Assembly (NCBI GenBank): GCA_045105075.1
Contig: JBGCDD010000012.1
Coordinates: 1 to 58,386, forward strand
Length of the DNA stretch: 58,386 nt
Source: JBGCDD01 sp045105075
Lineage (GTDB): Bacteria > Pseudomonadota > Alphaproteobacteria > Rhodobacterales > Rhodobacteraceae
Reading direction: 5' to 3'
A model generated the notes under the pieces. It worked only from the letters and a program-made list of their open reading frames with translations, was not told the origin of the DNA and ran no database searches. Below are positions 8,900 through 18,368 of this stretch, piece after piece. The translations under genes and the position numbers were made by a program. The first letter of the stretch is position 1, and each line of letters opens with the position of its first letter.

Positions 8900-10640
8900 T
8901 GCGGGCCGGGGCGGCGGCATGAGATTGGGGCACGCTACATGCCCCTTTCTCGGAGTGTTGGCCGGGTTCAGTTATAGCAACCCGGGGCATCCGGCAACTT
9001 TTGGGCGGTTGTGCTCAAAAGGCTCGGCCCTCGGCGAGACCATCGATCTCGATGGTCGTCTTCTCACACCGCAGATCGGCCAACGTCGCGCCAATTGGAC
9101 CGAAGCGCTCGATCTGGTTTCAAGTCGTTTCACGGATACGACCCGGGATCGTGGGCCGGACAGTGTTGCATTTTGCGTGTCGGGGAATTTGCTGAGCGAA
9201 GATTGCGCGTGGCAGACGAGTTGATGAAAGCGCTCATCGGTTCTGAACATATCGGCATCAATTCAAGATGTTGCATGGCCGCGCCTTTGCCTGGAAACAA
9301 GCGCGCCTGTTGCACGGCTATGGCGCCCGGCGCTTACGGCGATCTAAGAGCAGCCCATTTGCATCTGTAAGTTGTGCGCAATTGAGACACCGCGCTGGTC
9401 AACGGGTGGCTGACGCAGCTGGTGGATACCATTGCTTTGAACCCTTCAATTTTCGATGTGCATACTAACGGGTTTGATGCCGCTTTGGAAACGTCACGGG
9501 CCAGCGATCGGGCCGTATCGGGCTTGAAAGCTGCGGAATTTGCGACGCTCTATGCGGTATGCGCAAGCTTGGGCTGTGCGATGACTGTACCTTCTCAAGG
9601 ATCAACCCAATGCGATGGGGGTTCGCAAATTTGGTGGGCTTGCGAATATGCTGAGAAACCATCTTGATCTGCTACGCACCGATCACGCTGTAGCGTTTGA
9701 GCACGTCTGACAATCATAGGCTTGCGCGGGTGGGCGGAACAATTCGCTTCGGGTCATCTCGACCAACCCTGTCGTGTCGATGCCTGCCGCCGGCTGGGGC
9801 GAAAAGGATAGCACGGTCACCAATTCCGAACAGCGCAAATCGCGCCAACGCGGGGTCTTGTTCACCCCGAGCGATCCGATGAGCCTTTTTGCCAATGCCG
9901 ATTGTCCACATTTGATCGCGGCGCAGTGGCCGAGTGAGGGCTGTCGGTTTGTTGCACAGGGCGAGTTCTTTCTCTGCGGTAGTAAGGCGCGGATGGTGCT
10001 AATGGTCGCGCCCGTGAACCTTTCGCAGAACCGACCCTGAGGACGCAGGGACCTCAGGGCTGGAACCGGGCGATTGGATACTGGTGGAAAGCCTTTCTGG
10101 TTCAGTGCTGTGGAGCGCGCTGTTCAGCGTCCGCATGGCAAACGGTCAGCAGTTTGTACCGATGCTTTGGATGGGTAAAACAGCGCTAGGTTTGAGAGCC
10201 TATGCGCGTGCTCTGCCAGTGACCGGCCTATTTTGGGGCCAGCCCGAGTTGAGATCTGGGCCAGTGCGGCGTCACGCAAACGATTTGATCCATTGCGCGG
10301 GTTCAGGCGGAATTGGCTGGCAAAAAAACGCCTCGTTGATTGGATCGCAAAGGTTGGGCGATTGATCGGATTTCCGGGCGCCCATGCCGCATTCTGCGAG
10401 GATCGTACCGCTGTTGTTGCATGTGACCTTATCCGAGGGCGATATTTTCAGAACGTTGTTCTTTGTTGCATTGCATCCTGTGGCTGTGTCGCGTGCGGTT
10501 GCCTTTCCCCTGATCGGGGCCAAAACGGCGCCTTTGTCTGTCTTGGCCGGCTGTGTCACGCTGGACTAGCATGACCCTGGCATTCTCGTTTTTGCCCGTT
10601 TCCATGTCGGGCACAAAAAGCCGTGACGCGGTTTTGGTAG
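8900..10640 (+). pseudogene. nasA: nasA remnant: assimilatory nitrate reductase catalytic subunit
   Basis: This is the best preserved fossil. Near 8930, A-T-C-P-F-L-G-V-L-A-G replaces the C-P-Y-C-G-V-G-C-G iron-sulfur motif. F-G-R-L-C-S-K-G-S-A-L-G-E-T follows near 9000-9042, then G-P-D-S-V-A-F-C-V-S-G-N-L-L near 9152. Later pieces in shifting frames are V-A-D-E-L-M-K-A-L-I-G-S (9208), Q-P-N-A-M-G (9606), G-G-L-A-N-M-L, P-A-A-G-W-G-E-K-D (9784), S-R-Q-R, and V-A-L-H-P-V-A-V-S-R (about 10467). Even the C-terminal BFD-type [2Fe-2S] domain is traceable: D-P-G-I-L-V-F-A-R-F-H-V-G at about 10572, with both Cys replaced. Many frameshifts and stops make it non-functional. The normal enzyme reduces nitrate to nitrite with a molybdenum cofactor. 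Confidence 0.9.
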
Positions 10641-11666
10641 GGGCCGACACGGTTGAAGGGCAGGGGTTATAGACCTGCTCAGAGATATTTTGCCGATCGT
10701 CGCCCATGGGCAGGGCGGGCGACTCTCGAATGTACCGAAGCGCTGTTGATGGGGCTGTGTTTGCGCGCCGATAGCTGCGATGAACTTGCCGGGTTTGCCG
10801 CGCCCCTGCGTGCCTGTGTGCCTGTGTTTTTGTGGGTTGCAAAGCGGGTGGCGCAAGTCTGCATTGGTATTGCCATGCATGGCTGACATTCGCTTCAACT
10901 GGCCCCGACTTCGGTGCGCGACACATTTGGGGTAAGTCCCTGCAGGAAAACGGTTTTGCGGACGTGGATCGCAACGCAAGTAACTGCCACCGTATCGGGC
11001 GTGTTTCATGTATCCTGTCGTCGTTCATAGGCTGGCGTGGCCGTGCCATTGGGTCAACCCCATCTCAGTATCATCAAGGCGGGTGGGGCCGATTTTGAGC
11101 GTCATTCCGGTAAAGACAACATCACGTGCAGACGTTGCGACGGCGCCCAAATTCCGCACCCGAGCCGACGCTGCACACGGGAAATCGCCGCCAGGAACAA
11201 ACCGATGAGCAGGTTGATCCGGCTGCAGAATAGCGCGGTGATCTGCGTGCGCGATTTGCTGAGGTCAGTGTTACGACCGTGCTGGCGGTTTGGGTGTTGA
11301 AGATCCGGCTGATATGGGAAACCGTGGCGGAAATTCGTGTTCTGACCGGCGCGTTTGATGGTGAACTGAGCGCTTTGGCGCAATTCAGGTGCATCCGCCG
11401 CATCTGTGCGAAGTGATCCCCCTGTCCATTATCAACCGTGTATCAGTGGTCGCGGCCAGCGGGCCTTTTTACATGCGGTACCAAAGAAAACCTAGCGTGG
11501 GCTGCAAAGTGAATCCCGTGTGAGTTTGCCCCTGGCGTGACGGTGGAGTTGATGGGACGCGGGGTTCGGCGGTGGCACTGCACGACCCTGCAATTACCGA
11601 CACCGCGATGATTTTGGAGTGATCGTTCAAGTCGGGCGCCACGTGCGGGGTTGCATTGCGCGTCGC
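10640..11666. other. Unresolved, probably decayed sequence downstream of nasA
   Basis: About 1 kb with no open frame that has a ribosome binding site or a recognisable family. The longest sensible plus-strand stretch (about 11237-11417) is hydrophobic with several Arg, but I could not match it. Siroheme synthase/uroporphyrinogen methyltransferase would be the expected neighbour of nasA; I looked for its glycine-rich start and did not find it. I also found no trace on the minus strand of the proteasome-like protease gene often next to the transglutaminase locus. Confidence 0.4.
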
Positions 11667-12551
11667 TCAGCTGACAGGGGCCACGTCGACCGATTGTGAG
11701 TTGACCTGATCTCCGGATGAGCGCAAATGCCCGATCACCGGGCCGACATCTGAATAGTCGCGCCCATAGGCCACGACAATGTGATCGGTGCCTACCACGG
11801 TTGCGTTGGTCGGGTCGTATTCGATCCAGCCTAGATCCGCGCCGCACCAGGCTCGCACCCAAGCATGCATCGCATCCACGCCTTCCAACCGCACGCCACC
11901 TTCTGGAGGCAAAGTGCGTAAGTAGCCGCTGACGTAACCTGCTGGAATATCAAGGGATTGCAAGGCAAGGATCATGATATGTGACAGATCCTGACAGACG
12001 CCGCGGCGCTGACGAAAGGCCTCTGACGGGTTGGTATCGACGGTGGTTGCATTTGAATCAAAGGTCATCGCGTCGAATAGCGCAGCGCCGAGATCCACCA
12101 CATTCTGGGCCACCGAGACTGTGGGGCGAAAACACGCGCGCGCAAACTCGGCGATGTCGGGGTCCGCCAGCAAACGCGGCGATGGCCCAAGGAAATGCAA
12201 CGGCGAGGCCGGGTGCAAATCCCGAAGATCGCTCAGGTGCGCCGACAGGTTTTGTGGCGCGGCGCTGGCCGAAAGATCGGGGGGCATAGTGGCAACATCC
12301 ACCCGACAGGCCATTCGGAGACTCATTTCGGTATGGGGGTCGGAATGGGTTATCAAACTGGTCCAGTTGCCAAAAAAGTCGAGACGGTCGCTCTTTTGAT
12401 CAGGTTCTGGCTCCACGTTCAGCACATGGGCGGTGACGCGTTGGCGCAAGCCATCCGCGCGCGGCAGCACCCGCAGCAAATGGCGCCCGTTTCCGGCGGG
12501 TTGCTGATAGCGATGCGAGATCGTCAGGCGGATATCATATGTCATGCTCAT
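11667..12551 (-). CDS. Transglutaminase-like family protein
   Basis: 294 residues. An N-terminal bacterial transglutaminase-like beta domain (about 1-90) is followed by the papain-like core with all three catalytic positions: G-V-C-Q-D-L-S-H (Cys near residue 185), M-H-A-W-V (His near 228) and E-Y-D-P-T-N-A (Asp near 245). Such proteins may act as peptidases or amide-transfer enzymes. Its ATG overlaps the stop of the ATP-grasp/alpha-E gene by four bases, so it is the third gene of a three-gene minus-strand operon. The family is linked by comparative genomics to a predicted peptide-synthesis/modification system; the substrate is unknown. Confidence 0.9.
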   Translation of the reverse strand: MSMTYDIRLTISHRYQQPAGNGRHLLRVLPRADGLRQRVTAHVLNVEPEPDQKSDRLDFFGNWTSLITHSDPHTEMSLRMACRVDVATMPPDLSASAAPQNLSAHLSDLRDLHPASPLHFLGPSPRLLADPDIAEFARACFRPTVSVAQNVVDLGAALFDAMTFDSNATTVDTNPSEAFRQRRGVCQDLSHIMILALQSLDIPAGYVSGYLRTLPPEGGVRLEGVDAMHAWVRAWCGADLGWIEYDPTNATVVGTDHIVVAYGRDYSDVGPVIGHLRSSGDQVNSQSVDVAPVS

Positions 12552-14947
12552 ACCAGATGGGCCTGGGTTAAAGCATCGGCAATGTTCCAGATATCAACTT
12601 TGATTTGCTTGAGCACCTTCGGGGTCAGACTGCCTTGGGGGCTGGTGGCCAGCAAGGTTTCAAGGATCAGACCCTTTTGCGCCACGTCGCTGAGCGTGCG
12701 CGCATTGGCATTGCCGGGCAACTCGGCGATATGCTGGCGTGCGCGTGAGACATGGTATCGCACGGTGCGCGGGTTTTGCGGATCGGTGCCCAGGATATCA
12801 ATCACGGTCGCAGGGGTGGCCAATATCGAAAACCGAGCCCGGTGAGCGACGATGCTGTCGCCGATCTCGAGCGCCAGATCCATCGCGCCCTCGGGCGCAG
12901 AGCCGTGCGCCAGATGTGCCAACAAATGCGACATATTGGCGGCGCGTTCCAAGGAGACACCAAGGCTGAGAAAGCGCCAGCCGTCCGAGCGGTACATGTT
13001 TTCGTGCACCAACCCGGAGAAACCGCCGATCTGGCGCAGCAACACACTGATTTCACGGGGAATATCATCCAGCGCGACATCGCGTTGATTTCGCTGGCGA
13101 CTGCTTTCAACCAAAGCGCGCAAGGCCATCATGCCATCGGGCGAAAACCGATCTCCGATCTTGCGCGCCGCTTGCAGGGCGAAACCCAGCGGTTGGTCAA
13201 AGCGCGCGGCCATGGCGCCGGCGTTGGGTTTGACATTGCCCATCACGCGGGTGCGCAGATGTTTCAGCAAAGCCGCGTCATGGGCGGCGCCGTCATTGAT
13301 ACGTGCGAAATAGGCCCGAAACAGGCGCATGTTCTGCTCGGCCCGTTCGACGTAGCGCCCTAGCCAAAACAGGTTGTCGGCGGCGCGGCTGGGCAAGGCA
13401 TCGCTGGCGGTTTTGCGCAAGGCCGTGGCCGAGGCGGAGCCCAGCAGGCTGGGTCGCTGCACCGCACTGTCGCTGACCACCCAGACATCGGCGACTTTGC
13501 CCCCGCGCTGCATGGCTAGGGCCTTGGCATCTTGTCCGGCGCTGATCCGGGCATATCCGCCGGGCATCACTTGCCAACCCGACGTGCTGCGGGCCAGAAA
13601 AAGGCGCACACACATGGGCCGGGGCACCAAAGCCCCGGCCTCATAGACAGGTGTGCTGGACAGGGTGATGGCCTCTTGGCCGACCAGTTCGCGGCCTGAA
13701 CGGCGTAGCAATTGGGCGACATCGGAGGTGTTTTGATCGCCGCCAAAGGCGGACATCGACATGGCGGGGTCGGCCATCAACGGTACGGTCGAAAAAGCCG
13801 AACCCACCATCATGCGGTCTTGGTTGGCCAACACATGGGCGCGTTCGCTATCTTGACCACACCACCATGTGGCGATGTTGGGCATCAACAAATCCTGGCC
13901 AAAAAAGTGCCGGCAGACTTTCGGCAAAAAAGCCATCAACGCGCGTGTTTCCAGCACACCCGCCCCGATGGCGTTGACGGTGTTCAGGTTTTGCTGCCGG
14001 ATCGCATCCAACAGACCAGGGGTGCCAATAAGTGAGCCAGGTTCAAGTTCCAACGGATCGCACATCCGCCCCGGAACCCGGTTCCATAGCAGGCTGAGCG
14101 GTTTTGGACCGGCCACAGTGCGCACCAAAGCCTGACCGTTTTGCACGATCAAATCTTCGCCTTCGACCAGCAAAAGACCCAGATAGCGCGACATATAGGC
14201 GTGCTCGGCATAGTTCTGATGCCCCGGGCCCGAGGACAAAAGCGCGATCTGGCCTTGTGATTTGCCCCGTAGATTGAACAGGTTTTGTTGAAAGTCCTGA
14301 AAAAAACCAGCCAAACGGTGAACGTTGGCGTTAGAGAAAAAATTCGGGAAAACCTTGCTCATTGCGACGCGGTTCTCAATGGCAAAACCGGCGGTCGAAG
14401 GGGCCTCGATTAAGTCACTTATCACCCACCACTTGCCATCCGGACCACGCCCGATTTCAAAAGACAAAAGGTTCAGGAACGTGTCTGTGGCCGGCACAAC
14501 ACCCACCAGAGGGCGCAACCAGGCAGGGTTTTGGGTGAGCAATGTGGCGGGCAATTGCCCCGTGGCCACCAGTTCGTTGGCGCCGTAAAGATCGCGAATG
14601 ACATGTTCCAGAAGTTCGGCGCGTTGAATCAACCCGGCCGAAATTTCGTTCCATTCCGCTTCATCCAGTATCACCGGTATATGGCTGAGCGGCCACTCCC
14701 GTTCAACTGAAACCGTTTCATCATATTGGCGAAACAGCACTCCGGCATCGCGCAAATACTGATCGCCGCGTGCGAACCTTTTGCCCAACTGATCCGGGCT
14801 CAGCGTACTGATATGGTCGATAAACGCCTGCCAGGGCGGTTTGACGCTGCCACCGGGCGTCAGCATTTCGTCGCGCGTGCTGAGCTGGCTGGCATAGGCA
14901 TCCAGCAATGCGCGTTGGGTCTGTGACACAGGTTGGTTTGCCAACAT
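12548..14947 (-). CDS. Circularly permuted ATP-grasp protein fused to alpha-E domain
   Basis: 799 residues, made of two usually separate proteins. About residues 1-480 are a circularly permuted type 2 ATP-grasp domain, with the typical R-D-L-Y-G-A-N, G-R-G-P-D-G-K-W-W-V-I-S-D and N-R-V-A-M-S segments and the late G-G-Y-A-R-I region. From about residue 520, L-P-S-R-A-A-D-N-L-F-W-L-G-R-Y-V-E-R-A-E-Q starts the all-helical alpha-E domain. ATP-grasp enzymes of this kind are predicted to form amide bonds. It lies 9 bases after the DUF2126 protein and overlaps the transglutaminase gene start, so the three are cotranscribed and probably work on one substrate in the cytoplasm. Confidence 0.92.
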   Translation of the reverse strand: MLANQPVSQTQRALLDAYASQLSTRDEMLTPGGSVKPPWQAFIDHISTLSPDQLGKRFARGDQYLRDAGVLFRQYDETVSVEREWPLSHIPVILDEAEWNEISAGLIQRAELLEHVIRDLYGANELVATGQLPATLLTQNPAWLRPLVGVVPATDTFLNLLSFEIGRGPDGKWWVISDLIEAPSTAGFAIENRVAMSKVFPNFFSNANVHRLAGFFQDFQQNLFNLRGKSQGQIALLSSGPGHQNYAEHAYMSRYLGLLLVEGEDLIVQNGQALVRTVAGPKPLSLLWNRVPGRMCDPLELEPGSLIGTPGLLDAIRQQNLNTVNAIGAGVLETRALMAFLPKVCRHFFGQDLLMPNIATWWCGQDSERAHVLANQDRMMVGSAFSTVPLMADPAMSMSAFGGDQNTSDVAQLLRRSGRELVGQEAITLSSTPVYEAGALVPRPMCVRLFLARSTSGWQVMPGGYARISAGQDAKALAMQRGGKVADVWVVSDSAVQRPSLLGSASATALRKTASDALPSRAADNLFWLGRYVERAEQNMRLFRAYFARINDGAAHDAALLKHLRTRVMGNVKPNAGAMAARFDQPLGFALQAARKIGDRFSPDGMMALRALVESSRQRNQRDVALDDIPREISVLLRQIGGFSGLVHENMYRSDGWRFLSLGVSLERAANMSHLLAHLAHGSAPEGAMDLALEIGDSIVAHRARFSILATPATVIDILGTDPQNPRTVRYHVSRARQHIAELPGNANARTLSDVAQKGLILETLLATSPQGSLTPKVLKQIKVDIWNIADALTQAHLV

Positions 14948-14956
14948 GGCGGGCCT

Positions 14957-17900
14957 CTAAAGCCCGGGCCGGCGGCGCAGATCCAGTGTCATGGGGAACT
15001 CGGGATGGGGCTGTTCGGGGAGGGGCGTAAAGGCCCCGGTGGTATGGCCCATCGCCTGAAACCGGCTGAGGCGGCGCGACTCCGCCTCGTTGCCATTGAC
15101 GGGAAACGTTTCCGAACTGCGCCCGCCGGGATGCGCCACGTGATAACGGCATCCGCCCAGAGACCGCTTGGTCCAGGTGTCGTAAATGTCAAAGGTCAAT
15201 GGCGCGTCGACCTCAAGAACCGGATGCATCGACAGCGCCGGTTTCCACGCTTTGAACCGCACGCCGCCCACATGTTCGCCATTGCCCGCAGTTTGGGTCA
15301 TTGGGACAAGGCGTTGATTGGCGGTGACCAGATAGCGCCCCGGGTTGGCACCGCTCAGCTTGACCTGAAGACGTTCAACCGAACTGTCCGTATAGCGCAC
15401 CGTGCCGCCAATCGCGCCGGTTTCGCCCATTACATGCCATGGCTCAAGCGCCTGTCGCAGCTCAAGCGTGATGCCTTCATAGGTGACCTCGCCGCAGAAC
15501 GGAAAACGGAACTCGGCCTGGGCGGCAAACCACGCGGGATCCAGGTCCATGTCGTGGGATTTCAGATCGCGCAACACGTCGAGGAAGTCTTCCCAGATAA
15601 AGGCGGGCAGCATGAAACGATCGTGCAAGGTTGTGCCCCAACGGGTCAGCGGGCCGTCGAGTGGCGATTCCCAACAGCGCGCGATAATGGCGCGCAGCAG
15701 CACCTGTTGCGCCAGGCTCATCCGGGGGTTCGGCGGCATTTCAAAGCCACGGAATTCGACCAACCCCAGGCGGCCAGTTGGTCCATCGGGCGAAAACAGC
15801 TTGTCGATGCAGATTTCGGTGCGATGGGTGTTGCCGGTGACATCAATCAGACTGTTTCGCAGCAAGCGGTCGGTCAGCCATGGCGGCGGCGGCGTGCCAT
15901 CGGTGGGTGGCCAGATCTGATCAAGCGCGATTTCCAGCTCGTAAAGGCCATCGTGGCGGGCTTCGTCGATGCGCGGTGCCTGTGAGGTGGGGCCAACGAA
16001 CGTGCCTGAAAACAAATAGGAAAGGCTGGGGTGACGCTGCCAGAACAGGATCAGGCTTTTGAGCAGATCAGGACGGCGCAGAAACGGGCTGTCTCCGGGT
16101 GTGGCGCCGCCGACGACCACGTGATTGCCGCCACCGGTGCCGGTATGACGTCCGTCCAGCATGAATTTATCGGCGCCCAAACGGCACTGACGCGCTTCTT
16201 CATAGACTGTTTCAGTGGTGGCGACACAATCGCGCCAAGTCGCGGCGGGGTGAATGTTGACCTCAAGCACACCGGGATCGGGCGCAACTCGCATCACTTC
16301 GACACGGGGATCGCTGGGCGGGCCATAGCCTTCAATCAGAACCGTATGGCCAATGGCTTTGGCGGCGGCTTCGGTGGCCGAGATCAGCTCGAGATAGTCC
16401 TCAAGCTTTTCAACCGGAGGCAGAAATACGCACAAACGCCCATCGCGCGGCTCGACCGAAACGGCAGTGCGCACGCGCCCGTCCAGATCGCCCAGACTTT
16501 GTTCGACCTGAGTTTGCCCCGCGGCAGCTTCGGTGCGGCTGGCAATGGCCTGAGGGCGATGGGACTCAGTCTCGGCGTCCGGGTCGGGCAGGGGGTCGCG
16601 CGGCTCGGTCGGGTCTTGAGGGTTGACGAACGGGTAGTTGGATTCCGGGATGTGCGGCAGTGCGCCCAAGGGCAAACGATAGCCAACCGGGCTGTCACCG
16701 GGCACCAGAAACACCTTGCCACGGCGCAGGTTCCAGACTTCCGACATCCATCCTTTGGTGGCGCGTGCCTGCCATCGCTGCACCGGCAGAACATATCCGG
16801 CGGGCGAGGTCAGGCCGCGCTCAAACACTTTGGCGATGCGCGCGCGTTCTTCGGGATCTTTCAGCTTGGAATTTTCAGGCGTGACGTTTTCGGGCAGGCT
16901 GCCTTCCTTGATGATCCACTCGGCAGGGTCCTCAAAAGCGGGCAGCACATTTTCGCGCGGCACAGAAAGCGCGTTGGCGATTTCTTGTAACAGGGCTTGG
17001 GCTTGCGTCGGACCAACATCTTCTGATGTGTCTTCGCGGGCCAAAAGCGAGGGGTCGCGCCAGATCGGTTTGCCGTCCTTGCGCCAATAGAGCGAAAACG
17101 TCCAGCGCGGCAGCGTTTCGCCAGGATACCATTTGCCCTGACCGTAATGCAGCAAGCCGCCGGTGGAAAACTTGTCTTGCAGACGGCGGATCAAGGTGTC
17201 GGCCAGGGCGCGCTTGGTCGGGCCGACCGCATCCGAATTCCACTCGTCGCCCTCAAAGTCATCAATCGACACGAATGTCGGCTCGCCGCCCATGGTCAGA
17301 CGTACGTCACCGGCCTCAAGGCGGGTGTCAATGTGTTGGCCCAACTGGTTCAGCGCGTCCCACGCCGTGTCGGAAAACGGTTTGGTGATGCGGGGATGCT
17401 CAGCTGTGCGGCGCACCTGCATGTCAAAGGAGAATTCGACCTCGGCGGCGCTGGCCACCCCCGAAATCGGTGCGGCGTTCTGATAATGCGGTGTCGCTGC
17501 CAGCGGAATATGGCTTTCACCTGCAAACAAGCCCGAGGTCGGATCAAGCCCAACCCAACCGGCACCGGGCAAATAGACCTCAACCCAAGCGTGCAGATCG
17601 GTGAAATCATGATCGGTGCCGGCAGGGCCATCAAGCGCCACAAGGTCAGGCTTGAGCTGGATCAGGTAGCCCGAGACAAAGCGTGCAGCCAAGCCCAGAT
17701 GACGCAGTATCTGCACCAGCAACCAGCTGCTGTCGCGGCATGACCCAGCCGCACGTTCCAGCGTGGTTTCTGCGGTTTGCACGCCGGGTTCCATGCGAAT
17801 TTCATAGGTAATGTCGCCAGCGAGCTTGCTGTTGAGCATCACCAGGTAATCCACCGTCACCATTTCATCGCGCGGGATCGAGCCGAGATATTTTTCCAAC

Positions 17901-18277
17901 AAGGGACCGGCGGGCGGCGTGGCTGTGTAGATGCTCAGATCAGGCGCAATCTCGCTGCCATAGGCAAAGGGATAGGTCTTGGCGCTGTCTTCGACAAAGA
18001 AATCAAACGGGTTGTAGACCGACATATCGGCGACCAGATCAACCTCAATCTTGAACTCGCGCACCGGTTCGTTGAACACGAAACGCGCCAGCCAATTGCC
18101 ATAAGGGTCTTGTTGATGGTTAACGAAGTGGGTGCCTGGCGACACCGACAGCGCGTGCGAAATGACCCGCGTCCGCGAATGCGGCGCCGGACGCAGCCGA
18201 ATGACCTGCGGACCCAACGTGACGGGGCGGTCATATTTGTAGTGCGTCAGGTGATAGATACTTGCGGTTATCGACAT
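14957..18277 (-). CDS. Transglutaminase family protein with C-terminal DUF2126
   Basis: 1106 residues. About residues 1-290 form a transglutaminase-like domain with the core motifs A-A-G-S-C-R-D-S-S-W, D-L-H-A-W-V-E-V-Y and G-L-D-P-T-S-G-L. From about residue 320 to the end it matches DUF2126, a large domain restricted to this locus type, with L-T-M-G-G-E-P-T-F-V-S, H-T-G-T-G-G-G-N-H and F-R-G-F-E-M-P-P-N. The DUF2126 part has been proposed to be related to glutamine synthetase/carboxylate-amine ligase folds. First gene of the operon; a promoter should lie in the 18278-18368 gap. Confidence 0.92.
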   Translation of the reverse strand: MSITASIYHLTHYKYDRPVTLGPQVIRLRPAPHSRTRVISHALSVSPGTHFVNHQQDPYGNWLARFVFNEPVREFKIEVDLVADMSVYNPFDFFVEDSAKTYPFAYGSEIAPDLSIYTATPPAGPLLEKYLGSIPRDEMVTVDYLVMLNSKLAGDITYEIRMEPGVQTAETTLERAAGSCRDSSWLLVQILRHLGLAARFVSGYLIQLKPDLVALDGPAGTDHDFTDLHAWVEVYLPGAGWVGLDPTSGLFAGESHIPLAATPHYQNAAPISGVASAAEVEFSFDMQVRRTAEHPRITKPFSDTAWDALNQLGQHIDTRLEAGDVRLTMGGEPTFVSIDDFEGDEWNSDAVGPTKRALADTLIRRLQDKFSTGGLLHYGQGKWYPGETLPRWTFSLYWRKDGKPIWRDPSLLAREDTSEDVGPTQAQALLQEIANALSVPRENVLPAFEDPAEWIIKEGSLPENVTPENSKLKDPEERARIAKVFERGLTSPAGYVLPVQRWQARATKGWMSEVWNLRRGKVFLVPGDSPVGYRLPLGALPHIPESNYPFVNPQDPTEPRDPLPDPDAETESHRPQAIASRTEAAAGQTQVEQSLGDLDGRVRTAVSVEPRDGRLCVFLPPVEKLEDYLELISATEAAAKAIGHTVLIEGYGPPSDPRVEVMRVAPDPGVLEVNIHPAATWRDCVATTETVYEEARQCRLGADKFMLDGRHTGTGGGNHVVVGGATPGDSPFLRRPDLLKSLILFWQRHPSLSYLFSGTFVGPTSQAPRIDEARHDGLYELEIALDQIWPPTDGTPPPPWLTDRLLRNSLIDVTGNTHRTEICIDKLFSPDGPTGRLGLVEFRGFEMPPNPRMSLAQQVLLRAIIARCWESPLDGPLTRWGTTLHDRFMLPAFIWEDFLDVLRDLKSHDMDLDPAWFAAQAEFRFPFCGEVTYEGITLELRQALEPWHVMGETGAIGGTVRYTDSSVERLQVKLSGANPGRYLVTANQRLVPMTQTAGNGEHVGGVRFKAWKPALSMHPVLEVDAPLTFDIYDTWTKRSLGGCRYHVAHPGGRSSETFPVNGNEAESRRLSRFQAMGHTTGAFTPLPEQPHPEFPMTLDLRRRPGL

Positions 18278-18368
18278 GTTTCAGCCTCCTGCAACGACAG
18301 TGACGCGCATGCTGCGTTGCAGCAAGTCCGCGGGGCCAGATTTCTTTTACTCGGTGTCCGCGGGGAAA

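Noticed and set aside
10640..11666. Siroheme synthase or Anbu protease fossil
   Set aside because: I looked for the CobA/CysG glycine-rich start and for the Anbu N-terminal segment on both strands and found neither.
14933..15985. 350-codon open frame on the plus strand
   Set aside because: It lies entirely opposite the DUF2126 gene, has no ribosome binding site or family features, and is an antisense shadow of a high-GC coding region.
16031..16990. 319-codon plus-strand open frame
   Set aside because: Another antisense shadow of the 1106-residue transglutaminase-DUF2126 gene; composition is His/Arg/Gln-rich as expected for reverse frames.
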